Positions 26,296 through 36,057 of a DNA stretch of 64,000 nucleotides are shown here, piece after piece. How positions within the stretch are numbered: the first letter of the stretch is position 1; each line of letters opens with the position of its first letter. Source of the DNA: Pelagerythrobacter rhizovicinus. Its GTDB lineage: Bacteria > Pseudomonadota > Alphaproteobacteria > Sphingomonadales > Sphingomonadaceae. The position numbers and the translations under genes were made by a program. The notes under the pieces are model-generated. The model did no database searches and was not told the DNA's origin. It was given only the letters and a program-made list of their open reading frames with translations. Where the stretch lies: positions 248,001 to 312,000 of the forward strand of contig NZ_SDPV01000002.1 of the NCBI RefSeq assembly GCF_004135625.1, in the 5' to 3' direction.

Positions 26296-28653
26296 ATGAG
26301 GGTCAGCAATTCACGGATGGCTGCGGTTCTGCTCGGCAGTGCCGCGGTTGCGGCGTTTGCGGCACCAAGTGCGTCGGCGCAGGACGCGCCCGACGCAGCC
26401 GTCGAGGCGGGTGAGGCAGGAGACGACGCGGCCATCGTCGTTACCGCCCGCCGGCGCGAGGAGCGGCTGATCGACGTGCCGGTTGCCGTCACCGCCTTCA
26501 CCGGCGAACAGCTTGCCGAACGTGGCGCGCTCGACATCACCGACGTGGCCCAGTCGGTCCCCAACGTGACGTTGGAAAATTCGCGCGCGACGAACTCCAC
26601 GCTGTCCGCCTTCATCCGCGGTATCGGCCAGCAGGATCCGGTCTCCGGCTTCGAGCAGGGCGTCGGCATCTATCTCGACGACGTTTACCTCAACCGCCCG
26701 CAGGCCGCCGTGCTCGACATCTATGACGTTGAACGGATCGAGGTCCTGCGGGGGCCACAAGGGACGCTCTACGGGCGCAATACCATTGGCGGCGCGGTAA
26801 AATACGTGACGCGGCAGCTCCCGCAGGAGTTCGCGTTCAAAGCGCGCGCGACTTACGGCACCTACGATCAGGCGGAAGGCGTGATCACCGCCTCCGCGCC
26901 GTTGGGTGACATTGTGCGTGTCGGCGGTTCGGTCGCACGACTTTCGCGCGGCGGGTTCGGTGACAACCTCACCCTCGGCACGGAGAACTACAACAAGGAC
27001 GTGTGGGCCGCACGCGGATCTCTGGAAATGGGCGGACATGGCGAGCCGGTGTTCGTCCGTATCTCCGGCGACTACACACGCGACAAAAGCCTCCAGCGCG
27101 GCGGCCACCGCCTGATCCCCGGCCTCGTCTCGGGCGCACCCGTGCTCGACGACGTCTACGACACGCGGGGTGCGCTCGACGACCCGAAGCAGGACGTCGA
27201 GGCCTACGGTCTTTCGATGAACGTTTCGGTCGAGCTGGGCGACGCCCTGACGTTCCGCTCGATCTCGGCGTGGCGCAAGGACGACACCTTCGGTCCGATC
27301 GATTTCGATGCGCTGCCTGCGGTCGATCTCGACGTGCCCGGCGCCTATTTCAACGAGCAGATCAGCCAGGAATTCCAGTTCCTCTATGACGACGGCGGAC
27401 CGCTGACGGGCCTGCTCGGTCTCTATTATCTGGACGCGACCGCCGACACGCTGTTCGATGTGCGCCTCTTCACTACCGTCCCGGGCCTCACGGCGTTCAC
27501 CGCGGCCGAAGTGGATACGGAAACCTATGCGATCTTCGGCGACTTCACTTACGATCTGACCGAACAGCTCAGCCTGTCGGTCGGCGGCCGCTATACCTGG
27601 GACGAGCGTTCCGCCTCGATCCTGCGCCAGAACTATCTCGGTGGGGGTTCACCCTTCTTCGGCGGCGCCGGAGTAGCCGCCGGCGCCCCCAGCACCGACT
27701 TCGACGGCAGCGCGCAGTTCAAGAAGTTCACCCCCCGCGCCTCGATCAGCTTCATGCCGACGCCCGATCACAATATCTATGCGAGCTATTCCAAGGGCTT
27801 CAAGGGAGGCGGGTTCGACCCGCGCGGCGTCGGCAGTACCGCGCCGGCCGCGACCCCCGGCGCACCGACCGATGCCGAAATCGCCGACTTCCTCAGCTTC
27901 GCGCCCGAACAAGTCGACAGCTACGAGATCGGCTACAAGGGCAGCCTGATGGGCGGCCGGCTGAACGTGGCGGTGGCCGGCTTCTATGCCGACTATACCG
28001 ACGTGCAGATCCCCGGCTCGGTGGCCTGCACGATCATGGCAGGCGACCCGCCCGAACCCACCCCGTCGTTCTGCGGCGTCGTCTCCAACGCGGGCAAGGC
28101 GACTTTCAAGGGGCTCGAGTTCGAGGCCAATGCCCGGCTCGGCGGCGGGTTCGCGCTCGCCGGCTCGCTCGGCTACATCGACGCGCAGTACGACGAATAC
28201 ATCACGAATATCGGCAACACGCCGACCGACGTCGCGGATTTCCGCGAAGTGCAGAACACGCCCAGGTGGACCGCCAGCGGAACCGCCAGTTACAATACCG
28301 GTCTGGGCGACGGCGACCTCTACATCGGCTCGACCGTTTCGTACCGCAGCAAGACCTACCAGTTCGAGATTCCCAACCCCTACCTCGACCAGGACGGCTA
28401 TGCTCTGGTCGATGCGAGCGTGGTTTACACCGCCCCCGGCGGCCGCTGGAGTATCGGCCTCTATGGCAAGAACCTGACCGACAAGCAGTACAAAACGTCG
28501 GGCTATACGTTCGTCGCGACGGACCCAACCACCGGCGAAATTCAGACGGGCGCGAACGGCCAGCCGATCCCGACGCTCGGTCCCGAAGGCACGTTGACGG
28601 CGTTCTACGGCAATCCGCGCCAGGTCTTCCTCACCGCGACGCTGAAGTACTGA
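26296..28653 (+). CDS. TonB-dependent outer-membrane receptor
   Basis: A 785-residue active-uptake receptor. The signal peptide ends near APSASA (about 28). A TonB-box-like AIVVTARRREE lies near residue 45. The plug domain follows (IDVPVAVTAFTG... to ~165) with VLRGPQGTLYGRNTIGGAVKY, then a long barrel region ending in FLTATLKY. This is the pattern of the large sphingomonad TonB receptors for organic ligands; the substrate is unknown. A GGAGAGG site lies 5 nt before the ATG at 26296. Control by the divergent TetR is likely. Confidence 0.92.
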   Translation: MRVSNSRMAAVLLGSAAVAAFAAPSASAQDAPDAAVEAGEAGDDAAIVVTARRREERLIDVPVAVTAFTGEQLAERGALDITDVAQSVPNVTLENSRATNSTLSAFIRGIGQQDPVSGFEQGVGIYLDDVYLNRPQAAVLDIYDVERIEVLRGPQGTLYGRNTIGGAVKYVTRQLPQEFAFKARATYGTYDQAEGVITASAPLGDIVRVGGSVARLSRGGFGDNLTLGTENYNKDVWAARGSLEMGGHGEPVFVRISGDYTRDKSLQRGGHRLIPGLVSGAPVLDDVYDTRGALDDPKQDVEAYGLSMNVSVELGDALTFRSISAWRKDDTFGPIDFDALPAVDLDVPGAYFNEQISQEFQFLYDDGGPLTGLLGLYYLDATADTLFDVRLFTTVPGLTAFTAAEVDTETYAIFGDFTYDLTEQLSLSVGGRYTWDERSASILRQNYLGGGSPFFGGAGVAAGAPSTDFDGSAQFKKFTPRASISFMPTPDHNIYASYSKGFKGGGFDPRGVGSTAPAATPGAPTDAEIADFLSFAPEQVDSYEIGYKGSLMGGRLNVAVAGFYADYTDVQIPGSVACTIMAGDPPEPTPSFCGVVSNAGKATFKGLEFEANARLGGGFALAGSLGYIDAQYDEYITNIGNTPTDVADFREVQNTPRWTASGTASYNTGLGDGDLYIGSTVSYRSKTYQFEIPNPYLDQDGYALVDASVVYTAPGGRWSIGLYGKNLTDKQYKTSGYTFVATDPTTGEIQTGANGQPIPTLGPEGTLTAFYGNPRQVFLTATLKY

Positions 28654-28671
28654 CCGACAGGCAAGCGAGGA

Positions 28672-28691
28672 CGAGGCCGGCCACGGCCTCG
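28672..28691. terminator. Hairpin between convergent receptor and sulfotransferase genes
   Basis: A perfect 8-bp stem (CGAGGCCG / CGGCCTCG) with tetraloop GCCA lies between the stops of two convergent genes. It has no T-tract on either strand, but position and stability suggest a bidirectional transcription barrier. Confidence 0.45.
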
Positions 28692-28698
28692 CCCCCGT

Positions 28699-29955
28699 TC
28701 ACGCCCGCGCCGAACGCGGCGCCATAGAACGGGGCCTTTCGCCCTCGATCGGAACGTCGAACGCGCGCACGTAGTCGTCCAGCCGCTCGCGAACATCGCC
28801 TTCGGCGAGCCCGAATTCGGCGAGGCTGTAGGTGTGCGGGTGGCGCTTGAGTGCGCGAGCGCGGCGCATATAGTCTTCCATCGCCGGCAGCGCGGGTTCG
28901 ATATCGAGTTCGAGGAAGCGGTATACGCGCCGCATCGTCCCGTTCCAGTCGCGTTCCATGTCTTCGTACTGCACGTCGATCATGCGCTCGGGCCGTATCG
29001 TCTTGCGCGCCGCGCGCATGCGTTCGATCTGCAGCGCGGTCTTGCGCAGCCATTCCCGCCCCATACGCTCGGGATCGACATCGTCCGAGTAGATGATCGT
29101 CTGGTTCCAGGCGAGCGATGCTGCGCTGCCGACGACCTTGTGCGGATCGCGGTGGGTGAAGATCAGCCGCGCATCGGGAAAGACCTTCAGCAGTGCATCG
29201 AGATCGAGCATGTGCTGCGGCGTCTTGAGAATCCACGGCCGGATCGAGGAGACCTGCTGCGACCAGCCGACCAGCCGCAGCAGGTTGGCCATATGGCGGT
29301 AGGCCGGCACCGCGCTCTCTCCCTCGCACCAGCGCCCGTAGCTCGGCACCTGCCACTGCGCCTCGTGCTTCATCCCCCACATGCTCGCGACGAGCAGGCC
29401 AAGCTCCTCCTCGGGCTCGTAAGGCCCGGTGGGGTGGATCGAGAGCGTGCGCGGGTTGGCGAGGCGGGCGGCTTTCATGATCCTGCCCGCCAGGACCGGA
29501 CGGAAATCCTCACGCCGGCCGTCGAGCACCTCCTCGAAATCGGACCGCGGCACCGGGCTGATAGTCTCGAAGCTGCGCATGTGGCTGAAGCGGCGGTCGC
29601 CCGCGAGCAGCCGGTGCAGACGCGTCGTGCCCGAACGCATCGGGCCGACGATCACGACGGGGCGCGGCATCGGGCGGGCGAGGATCTCGGGGTGCCGCTT
29701 GAACCACATCTGCGCCAGCAGCCGGTCGCGCAGCACGTGGTGGAACTGCTTCATCGCCGAGAAATCGCCCGCAGCGTTGAGCCGCGCCTCGCCCTTCACC
29801 GCGTCGAGCAGCGCCTCCATCGGACGTTCGAACCAGCGGTCGCCGAAGTCGTCGAGCCCGGTCGCCTCCATCGCCTGTTCCAGCAGATGGTCCTTTTCGA
29901 GCCGCGCCGGCGCGACCGTTCCGAGCCTGCGTCCACCGCGGATCGCCATGTCCAT
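28699..29955 (-). CDS. PAPS-dependent sulfotransferase family protein
   Basis: A 418-residue member of the bacterial sulfotransferase-fold family (Sulfotransfer_3-like). The 5'-phosphosulfate loop is VIVGPMRSGTTRLHRLL near residue 125, and the later LIFTHRDPHKVVGSAASL carries the 3'-phosphate-binding Arg/Ser. The acceptor is unknown; relatives in sphingomonads are often uncharacterised. The start is uncertain: ATG at 29955 or 29949, or a TTG at 30006 that would add 17 residues (MQNQTIRPPRRT...) which look partly conserved. It converges on the TonB receptor. Confidence 0.83.
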   Translation of the reverse strand: MDMAIRGGRRLGTVAPARLEKDHLLEQAMEATGLDDFGDRWFERPMEALLDAVKGEARLNAAGDFSAMKQFHHVLRDRLLAQMWFKRHPEILARPMPRPVVIVGPMRSGTTRLHRLLAGDRRFSHMRSFETISPVPRSDFEEVLDGRREDFRPVLAGRIMKAARLANPRTLSIHPTGPYEPEEELGLLVASMWGMKHEAQWQVPSYGRWCEGESAVPAYRHMANLLRLVGWSQQVSSIRPWILKTPQHMLDLDALLKVFPDARLIFTHRDPHKVVGSAASLAWNQTIIYSDDVDPERMGREWLRKTALQIERMRAARKTIRPERMIDVQYEDMERDWNGTMRRVYRFLELDIEPALPAMEDYMRRARALKRHPHTYSLAEFGLAEGDVRERLDDYVRAFDVPIEGERPRSMAPRSARA

Positions 29956-30139
29956 GATGTCGATGAAGGGTGTCCGCCGCGGGGGCCGAATGGTCTGGTT
30001 CTGCAATTCTCTCGCCCGAGCTGCGGAGTTGGCGGCCCGGATGGCTGCCAATCGTTCCGTGGGTTGTCTACCCCCAGGCCCCGAAATCCGTTCCCAACCT
30101 ACTGGAAAAGGGCGCGCGCGTGCGGCATAGGCCGCGGCC

Positions 30140-31414
30140 ATGCACGACATCCGCCTGATCCGCGAAAATCCGCAAGCCTTCGACGCCGCTCTCGCCCGCA
30201 GAGGGGTGGAGCCGATCGCCGAAAGCCTGCTCGCGCTCGACGCGAAACGCCGCGCCGTCACGACACGGATGCAGGAAGCGCAGAGCCGCCGTAACGACGC
30301 CTCGAAGGCGATCGGCCAGGCGATGGCACAGGGCGACAAGGCCAAGGCCGAGGCACTGAAGGCCGAAGTCGCCGAGCTCAAGCAGACCCTCCCCGCGCTC
30401 GAGGAGGAAGACCGCGCGCTGGCGGCAGAGCTCCAGGACGCCCTCGCGGGCTTGCCGAACCTCCCCGCCGACGATGTCCCGCCGGGCGAGGACGAGAGCG
30501 CCAATGTCGAGCTGTCGCAATGGGGCGAACGGCGTGAATTTGCATTCGAGCCGAAGGAACACGCCGACCTCGGCCCGGCGCTCGGGATGGATTTCGAGAC
30601 CGGTGCGAACATCTCTGGCGCCCGCTTCACCTTCCTCCGCGGTCAGATGGCGCGGCTCCACCGTGCGCTCGGCCAATTCATGCTCGACCGGCAGACGGCC
30701 GAGAACGGCTACACCGAATGCGCTCCGCCGCTGCTCGTGCGGGACGAGGCGGCGTTCGGCACCGGCCAGCTGCCGAAATTCACCGACGACCTGTTCCGCA
30801 CGACCGACGGCCGCTGGCTTATCCCGACTGCCGAGGTCAGCCTGACCAACGCGGTGCGCGAGCAGATCATCGACGAGGCGCAGTTCCCGATCCGCATGAC
30901 GGCGCTCACCCCCTGCTTCCGCTCCGAAGCGGGCGCGGCGGGCAAGGACACGCGCGGCTTCATCCGCCAACACCAGTTCGAGAAAGTCGAGCTGGTCAGC
31001 GTCGTTCGCCCGGAGGAGAGCGAGGCGGAGCATGAGCGGATGACCGAGTGCGCCGAAGGCGTGCTCCAGGCCCTCGGCCTGCCCTATCGCAAGATGCTCC
31101 TCTGCGCGGGCGACATGGGCGCGACCGCGCGCAAGACCTACGACCTCGAGGTCTGGCTGCCCGGCCAGGGCGCATGGCGCGAGATCAGCTCATGCTCCAA
31201 CTGCGGCGACTATCAGGCGCGGCGGATGAACGCCCGCTACCGGCCCGAAGGTTCGAAGAAGACCGAGTTCGTTCACACGCTCAACGGCTCAGGCCTGGCG
31301 GTCGGCCGCACGCTGGTGGCAGTGCTGGAGAACTACCAGCAGGAAGACGGGTCGGTCGAGGTGCCCGAGGCGCTGCGGCCTTGGATGGGCGGGGTCACAC
31401 GCCTCAAGCCTTGA
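30140..31414 (+). CDS. serS: Seryl-tRNA synthetase
   Basis: A 424-residue class II synthetase that charges tRNA(Ser). The N-terminal coiled-coil arm that contacts the tRNA long variable arm spans about 28-105 (rich in Lys, Ala, Glu). Motif 2 is near 258 ([17 protein letters not shown]), and motif 3 is near 381 ([18 protein letters not shown]). The start ATG begins the conserved [12 protein letters not shown] palindromic repeat directly follows the stop and separates it from surE. Confidence 0.97.
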   Translation: MHDIRLIRENPQAFDAALARRGVEPIAESLLALDAKRRAVTTRMQEAQSRRNDASKAIGQAMAQGDKAKAEALKAEVAELKQTLPALEEEDRALAAELQDALAGLPNLPADDVPPGEDESANVELSQWGERREFAFEPKEHADLGPALGMDFETGANISGARFTFLRGQMARLHRALGQFMLDRQTAENGYTECAPPLLVRDEAAFGTGQLPKFTDDLFRTTDGRWLIPTAEVSLTNAVREQIIDEAQFPIRMTALTPCFRSEAGAAGKDTRGFIRQHQFEKVELVSVVRPEESEAEHERMTECAEGVLQALGLPYRKMLLCAGDMGATARKTYDLEVWLPGQGAWREISSCSNCGDYQARRMNARYRPEGSKKTEFVHTLNGSGLAVGRTLVAVLENYQQEDGSVEVPEALRPWMGGVTRLKP

Positions 31415-31511
31415 TCCGTCATGCTGAACTTGTTTCAGCATCCATCCTGCCTCACACGCAGACGGACCAAGCGGGGAAATGGACCCTGAAGCAAGTTCAG
31501 GGTGACGGATC
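31413..31511. repeat. Palindromic intergenic repeat between serS and surE
   Basis: The outer arms GATCCGTCA (31413-31421) and TGACGGATC (31503-31511) enclose two hairpins: ATGCTGAA/TTCAGCAT with loop CTTGT, and CCCTGAA/TTCAGGG with loop GCAAG. The loops share a complementary CTTG/CAAG. The layout (two hairpins in an overall palindrome) matches the gatC-gatA element in style but not in sequence, so it is a second family. Multi-copy status is inferred. Confidence 0.75.
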
Positions 31512-31526
31512 AGAGAAACGGCACCT

Positions 31527-32291
31527 ATGAAAATCCTCCTCACCAACGACGACGGCATCCACGCACCGGGCCTCAAGGTTCTCGAGGAGATCGCGCGCGA
31601 GTTCTCGGACGACATCTGGATCTGCTCTCCTCACGAGGAGCAATCGGGCACCGGTCATTCGCTCACGCTCACCCAGCCCGTGCGCGTGCGGCGGCATGAC
31701 GAGCGACGCTTCTCGGTCACCGGCACGCCGACCGACGCCGTGACGATCGGGCTGCGCAAGGTGATGGACGGGCCGCCCGACGTGATCCTCTCCGGCGTCA
31801 ACCGCGGCGCCAACCTCGGCGACGACATTACATACTCGGGCACCGTCTCGGCCGCGATCGAGGGCGCGCTGGCGGGGATCCGCTCGATTGCGCTCAGCCA
31901 GGTCTACGCGCGCGAGGGGATGGGCGACGATGTGCCGTTCGGCGCCGCGCGCGAATGGGGCCCGCAGGTGCTCGCTCCGCTACTCGACGCCCCTCTGCCG
32001 AAGCGCACGCTGGTCAATGTCAACTTCCCCGCCCGGCCTCCCGAAGAGGTGAAGGGCATCCGCGTCGTACGGCAGGGTTTCCACGACTATTCGCGGGGAA
32101 CCGTGGTCGAGGGACGTGACCCACGCGGCTACAAATACTACTGGTTCGGCCTGCAGGCGATCGAGCACACGCTCGACCACGGCACCGATCTGGAGGCGAT
32201 CGACGAAGGGTACGTCGCGGTGACACCGTTGCAACTCGACCTGACGCATCATGCCTCGCTGGGCGATCTGGGCGAGCGCTACCCGGGATGA
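31527..32291 (+). CDS. surE: 5'/3'-nucleotidase SurE
   Basis: A 254-residue metal-dependent nucleotidase acting on nucleoside monophosphates. The metal motif is ILLTNDDGIHAPG (Asp8, Asp9), with SGTGHSLTL near 43 and the signature LSGVNRGANLGDDITYSGTVSAA (about 91-113). It is complete. Its stop overlaps the NlpD-like gene by 4 bp, as surE and nlpD lie close together in many proteobacteria, including E. coli. Confidence 0.96.
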   Translation: MKILLTNDDGIHAPGLKVLEEIAREFSDDIWICSPHEEQSGTGHSLTLTQPVRVRRHDERRFSVTGTPTDAVTIGLRKVMDGPPDVILSGVNRGANLGDDITYSGTVSAAIEGALAGIRSIALSQVYAREGMGDDVPFGAAREWGPQVLAPLLDAPLPKRTLVNVNFPARPPEEVKGIRVVRQGFHDYSRGTVVEGRDPRGYKYYWFGLQAIEHTLDHGTDLEAIDEGYVAVTPLQLDLTHHASLGDLGERYPG

Positions 32292-33067
32292 AGCGCCTGG
32301 CCCTGCTCGCGCTCGTGCCGCTGCTGGTCGCCGCCGGTGATCCCGCGACCGAGACGGAGCACGTCGTGACGGCCGGCGAGACGTTGAACGGAATCGCCAA
32401 CCGCGCCGGAGTGCCCGCGACGGTCATCGCGGCGGCTAGCGGGCTGACGGAGCCTTACGTCGTGAAGGAAGGGCAGCGGCTCGCGATTCCGCGCCAGCGG
32501 GCCCACGTGGTCAAGGCCGGCGAAACCGGATTCGCGATCGCCATGCGCTATGGCGTGACGTTCGAAAACGTCGCCATGGCCAATGGGCTCGAGCCGCCCT
32601 ATCGCGTACATCCGGGCCAGCGCTTGATCATCCCCGCCCTGCTCAAGGTGCCGCCATCCGCCACACCGGTACGGACCGAGCCCTATTTCCGTCCGCCGCA
32701 CGACGGCGAAATCCTGCGCGGTTATGCTGTCCGCTCCGACGGCGGCGGGCACGACGGTATCGACTACGCAGTCCGTCCCGGGGACATGGTGCGCGCCTCC
32801 GCCAGCGGAACGGTGATCGAGGCGGAGACCGACGCGCCGCGGTTCGGCAGGCTGGTCGTAATCGATCACGGAACGGGCTGGTACAGCGCCTACGGCCACC
32901 TGGGCCGGGTCACGGTCGAAGTGGGCGATGTCGTCAAGACCGGCGAACGGATCGGAATTGCCGGCACGTCGGGGGAGGCGGAGAGTCCCGAACTGCATTT
33001 CGAGATCCGCCATCGTGGCCGGAAGGTCGATCCGGCCGACAAGCTGCGGGGCAGGAGCGGAGCGTGA
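32288..33067 (+). CDS. NlpD-like LysM and LytM-domain murein hydrolase activator
   Basis: A 259-residue envelope protein. A signal peptide (1-16) lacks a lipobox Cys, so it is probably soluble or loosely attached in the periplasm. Two LysM repeats (about 24-68 and 72-117) bind peptidoglycan, and a LytM/M23 domain spans 135-255. Of the zinc ligands, His155 and Asp159 (HDGID) and His237 are present, but the first His of the HxH pair is Glu235 (PELHFEI). Such degeneration is typical of NlpD/EnvC-type amidase activators rather than active endopeptidases. It is coupled to surE and to the potassium channel gene. Confidence 0.86.
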   Translation: MKRLALLALVPLLVAAGDPATETEHVVTAGETLNGIANRAGVPATVIAAASGLTEPYVVKEGQRLAIPRQRAHVVKAGETGFAIAMRYGVTFENVAMANGLEPPYRVHPGQRLIIPALLKVPPSATPVRTEPYFRPPHDGEILRGYAVRSDGGGHDGIDYAVRPGDMVRASASGTVIEAETDAPRFGRLVVIDHGTGWYSAYGHLGRVTVEVGDVVKTGERIGIAGTSGEAESPELHFEIRHRGRKVDPADKLRGRSGA

Positions 33068-34137
33068 GAGGGACTCACCTCTCGCGACGTTTCGCGCGGC
33101 CCCAGCGCACATATCGGGGCCCCCGTTTCCAGCCCTTGCGGCGCGCGCTCAGGGTTCCTGTCTGGGCGGACCTCGGCATCCGGGTCGGCGCGGCGCTGGC
33201 GCTCGTCTTCATCGTGGTTCTGATCCACTGGTGGGACCGCGAAGGCCTGGTCGACAATCTCGACGGAGAGGTCTCGTTCCTCGACGTCGTCTATTTCACG
33301 ATGATCTCTATCACCACCACCGGTTTCGGCGACATCGCGCCGATCAGCGATCGTGCACGGCTGGTGGAGGCGGTTATCGTGACGCCGATCCGATTCATCG
33401 TGATCTTCATTTTCGTCGGCGCGGCATACGACTTCATCATCAGGCGCAGTTGGGAGAAATGGCGCATGGCCCGTATCCAGGAAAAGCTCTCCGGCCATGT
33501 CGTAGTGCTGGGATTCGGCGTGTCAGGTTCGGAAGCGGTTGCCGAGCTGATCGAGCGCGGAACCGATCCGCGGCACATCGTGGTCATGGATACCAGCGAG
33601 GAACGTCTCGCCGAAGCCGAGGCGCTCGGCTGCAATGTCATGGCGGCCGATGCGACGCGCGACGACAGCCTGATGGCCGTACGCATCACCGAAGCCGAGA
33701 CGGTGCTGGTCTCCGCGGGACGCGACGATGCCTCGATCCTGATCGTGCTCACCGTCCGCCATCTCGCGCCCGAGGTGCCGATCACCGTGGTGGTGCGGGC
33801 GGCGGACAATGAACTTCTCGCCCATCAGGCCGGTGCGAACAACGTGATCAACCCGGTTCGCTTCACCGGGTTGCTGCTCGCAGGAAGCGTGCAGGGCATG
33901 CATATCGCCGACTACATGGCGGATCTCGCCTCCGTCACCGGGCGGGTGCACCTCGTCGAGCGGCCGGTTCTTCCCGAAGAAATCGGCAAGCCGCTCGACC
34001 GGCTCGCCACCGGCGGGCGCGGCCTGAGGGTCTACCGCAACGGGGCGGCGCTGGGCTTCTGGGAAACCGAGGCAGGGGCCTTGCAGGCCGGCGACGTGGT
34101 GGTCGAGATCCGCCCGACTGCCGAGAAGGACGCCTAG
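33064..34137 (+). CDS. Potassium channel with RCK (TrkA-N) domain
   Basis: A 357-residue two-helix potassium channel. Helices lie at about 37-57 and 97-114, with the pore loop between. The selectivity filter is TTTGFGD (84-90). The cytoplasmic RCK domain starts GHVVVLGFGVSGSEAVA (~124) and has the NAD-binding fold, followed by a C-terminal TrkA-C-like part. It probably gates on ligand or nucleotide. The GTG start overlaps the upstream stop (GTGA). Its final TAG shares CTAG with the opposing DUF1761 gene. The basic N-terminal leader (~30 residues) is unusual. Confidence 0.9.
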   Translation: MRGTHLSRRFARPQRTYRGPRFQPLRRALRVPVWADLGIRVGAALALVFIVVLIHWWDREGLVDNLDGEVSFLDVVYFTMISITTTGFGDIAPISDRARLVEAVIVTPIRFIVIFIFVGAAYDFIIRRSWEKWRMARIQEKLSGHVVVLGFGVSGSEAVAELIERGTDPRHIVVMDTSEERLAEAEALGCNVMAADATRDDSLMAVRITEAETVLVSAGRDDASILIVLTVRHLAPEVPITVVVRAADNELLAHQAGANNVINPVRFTGLLLAGSVQGMHIADYMADLASVTGRVHLVERPVLPEEIGKPLDRLATGGRGLRVYRNGAALGFWETEAGALQAGDVVVEIRPTAEKDA

Positions 34138-34544
34138 GCGAGCAGCCAGAACACGCCGCCCATGGCGAGATAGGCGGCAAGCCAATACCCGGCATCGATC
34201 AGCGCGACCCGCGTCGGCACGCGGATATGGCTGAAGCTGATCCACAGCGCCGGAATCACGAAGGCCAAGGCCAATCCGCCGGACATCATGAAATAGAGCC
34301 AGGGCCTCGTCGCCAAGGCGTCCGCTCCGATGCGCGCGAACATGTGGCCCATCATCACCGAGGTCAGCAACAAGAGGCCGCCGGTGATCGCCGCGACCCG
34401 TTCCGGGCGAGATCGCGCCATGATCTTCCCAGGCGCCACCTTGCGCGCCTTGGCAGGCCCGAACAGGGGGCCGAACCATGCGAAAGCAAGCAGTCCTGCC
34501 GCCAGTGCCGCAACGACAACCGCAATCCAGTTCACCGGACCCAA
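34134..34544 (-). CDS. DUF1761-family integral membrane protein
   Basis: A 136-residue protein with four hydrophobic helices and the DUF1761 opening pattern NWIAVVVAALAAGLLAFAWFGPLFG. The function is unknown. The start is best read as TTG at 34544, because GGAG lies 7 nt upstream and no ATG is placed sensibly; a GTG at 34535 is the alternative. A longer ATG start at 34715 would run through the rimO 5' end and adds unconserved basic residues. It converges on the potassium channel, sharing the CTAG stop. Confidence 0.72.
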   Translation of the reverse strand: MGPVNWIAVVVAALAAGLLAFAWFGPLFGPAKARKVAPGKIMARSRPERVAAITGGLLLLTSVMMGHMFARIGADALATRPWLYFMMSGGLALAFVIPALWISFSHIRVPTRVALIDAGYWLAAYLAMGGVFWLLA

Positions 34545-34614
34545 GACGTTTCTCCTTCGCCTTTTTCTTACACGGTAGCGCAAAGCGCGCCACAGGTGTA
34601 GGGCGCGCCGCGCA

Positions 34615-35994
34615 ATGGCTTCCACCCCCTCCACCGCGATTCCCGGCCAGAAGAAGGTCGGCATGGTCAGCCTCGGCTGTCCCAAGGCCCTCGTCGACAG
34701 CGAGCGTATCCTCACGCGCCTGCGCGCCGACGGCTATGCGATGAGCCCCGACTATGCCGGCGCCGATGTCGTGCTGGTGAACACCTGCGGCTTCCTCGAC
34801 AGCGCCAAGGAGGAGAGCCTGGCCGCGATCGGGGAGGCGATCGCCGAGAACGGCCGGGTGATCGTGACCGGCTGCATGGGCGAGGAAGCGGACGCGATCC
34901 GCGCCGCGCATCCGGCCGTCCTCGCGGTCACCGGCGCGCACCAGTACGAGCAGGTGGTGGAGGAAGTGCACCGGGCCGCTCCGCCGAGCCAGGGGCCGTT
35001 CGTCGACCTGATCCCCCAGCCCGACGTGAAGCTCACGCCGCGCCACTACAGCTACCTCAAGATCTCCGAGGGCTGTAATCACTCCTGCGCCTTCTGCATC
35101 ATCCCGCAGCTTCGCGGAAAGCTCACCAGTCGCCGGATCGATGCGGTGCTGCGCGAGGCGGAGAAGCTCGTCGCGGCCGGCACGAAGGAACTGCTGGTCA
35201 TCAGCCAGGACACCAGCGCCTACGGCGTCGACATCCGCCACGAGAGCCGCCAGTGGCACGGCCGCGAAGTGCGTGCGCACATGACCGACCTCGCCCGCGA
35301 GCTCGGCACCCTGCGCACGCCCGAAGGCCAGGTGCCGTGGGTGCGGCTGCACTACGTCTATCCCTATCCGCACGTCGACGCGGTGATCCCGCTGATGGCG
35401 GAGGGGCTGCTGACGCCCTACCTCGACATTCCGTTCCAGCACGCGAGCCCGAAAGTGCTGAAGGCGATGAAGCGCCCGGCGAACGAGGCCAAGGTGCTCG
35501 AGCGCCTGAAATCCTGGCGCGCGATCGCCCCCGACATGACCATCCGCTCCAGTTTCGTGGTCGGCTTCCCCGGCGAGACCGAGGAGGACTTCCGCTACCT
35601 GCTCGACTGGCTCGAGGAAGCGCAGCTCGACCGCGTCGGCGCCTTCCGCTTCGAGCCGGTCGAGGGCGCTGCGGCCAATGCCCTGCCCGATCCGGTGCCC
35701 GAAGAGGTCAAGGAAGAGCGCTACGCCCGGCTGATGGAAGTGACCGAGCGGATCAGCGCAGCCAAGCTCGGCGCCAAGGTCGGCCGCACGCTGCCGGTCA
35801 TCATCGACGAGGTCGGCGAACCGGATGAAGACGGCGACCGCGGCGCCACCGGCCGCACCCAGGCCGACGCGCCCGAGATCGACGGCCAGGTCTTCCTGCG
35901 CAACGTGCCCGAAGCGCTCCGGCCCGGCGACTTCGTCGAGGCGCAGATCGAGGACGCCGACGCGCACGATCTTTACGGCGTGCCCACCGCCTGA
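34615..35994 (+). CDS. rimO: Ribosomal protein S12 methylthiotransferase RimO
   Basis: A 459-residue radical SAM enzyme that adds a methylthio group to the conserved Asp of ribosomal protein S12. The N-terminal UPF0004 domain holds three cluster cysteines (Cys22, Cys58, Cys87). The radical SAM motif is Cys154-X3-Cys158-X2-Cys161 (CNHSCAFC). A C-terminal TRAM domain follows, with an acidic insert ([20 protein letters not shown]) around 400-420. A 7-bp hairpin (36018-36039) lies just past the stop but has no T-tract. The ATG begins a short unconserved leader before [12 protein letters not shown]. Confidence 0.95.
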   Translation: MASTPSTAIPGQKKVGMVSLGCPKALVDSERILTRLRADGYAMSPDYAGADVVLVNTCGFLDSAKEESLAAIGEAIAENGRVIVTGCMGEEADAIRAAHPAVLAVTGAHQYEQVVEEVHRAAPPSQGPFVDLIPQPDVKLTPRHYSYLKISEGCNHSCAFCIIPQLRGKLTSRRIDAVLREAEKLVAAGTKELLVISQDTSAYGVDIRHESRQWHGREVRAHMTDLARELGTLRTPEGQVPWVRLHYVYPYPHVDAVIPLMAEGLLTPYLDIPFQHASPKVLKAMKRPANEAKVLERLKSWRAIAPDMTIRSSFVVGFPGETEEDFRYLLDWLEEAQLDRVGAFRFEPVEGAAANALPDPVPEEVKEERYARLMEVTERISAAKLGAKVGRTLPVIIDEVGEPDEDGDRGATGRTQADAPEIDGQVFLRNVPEALRPGDFVEAQIEDADAHDLYGVPTA

Positions 35995-36057
35995 CCGTTG
36001 ACACCTGCCACACGCTGGAACGGCTGAGTTCCGCCGTTCTCGGACTGCCGACAGCGC

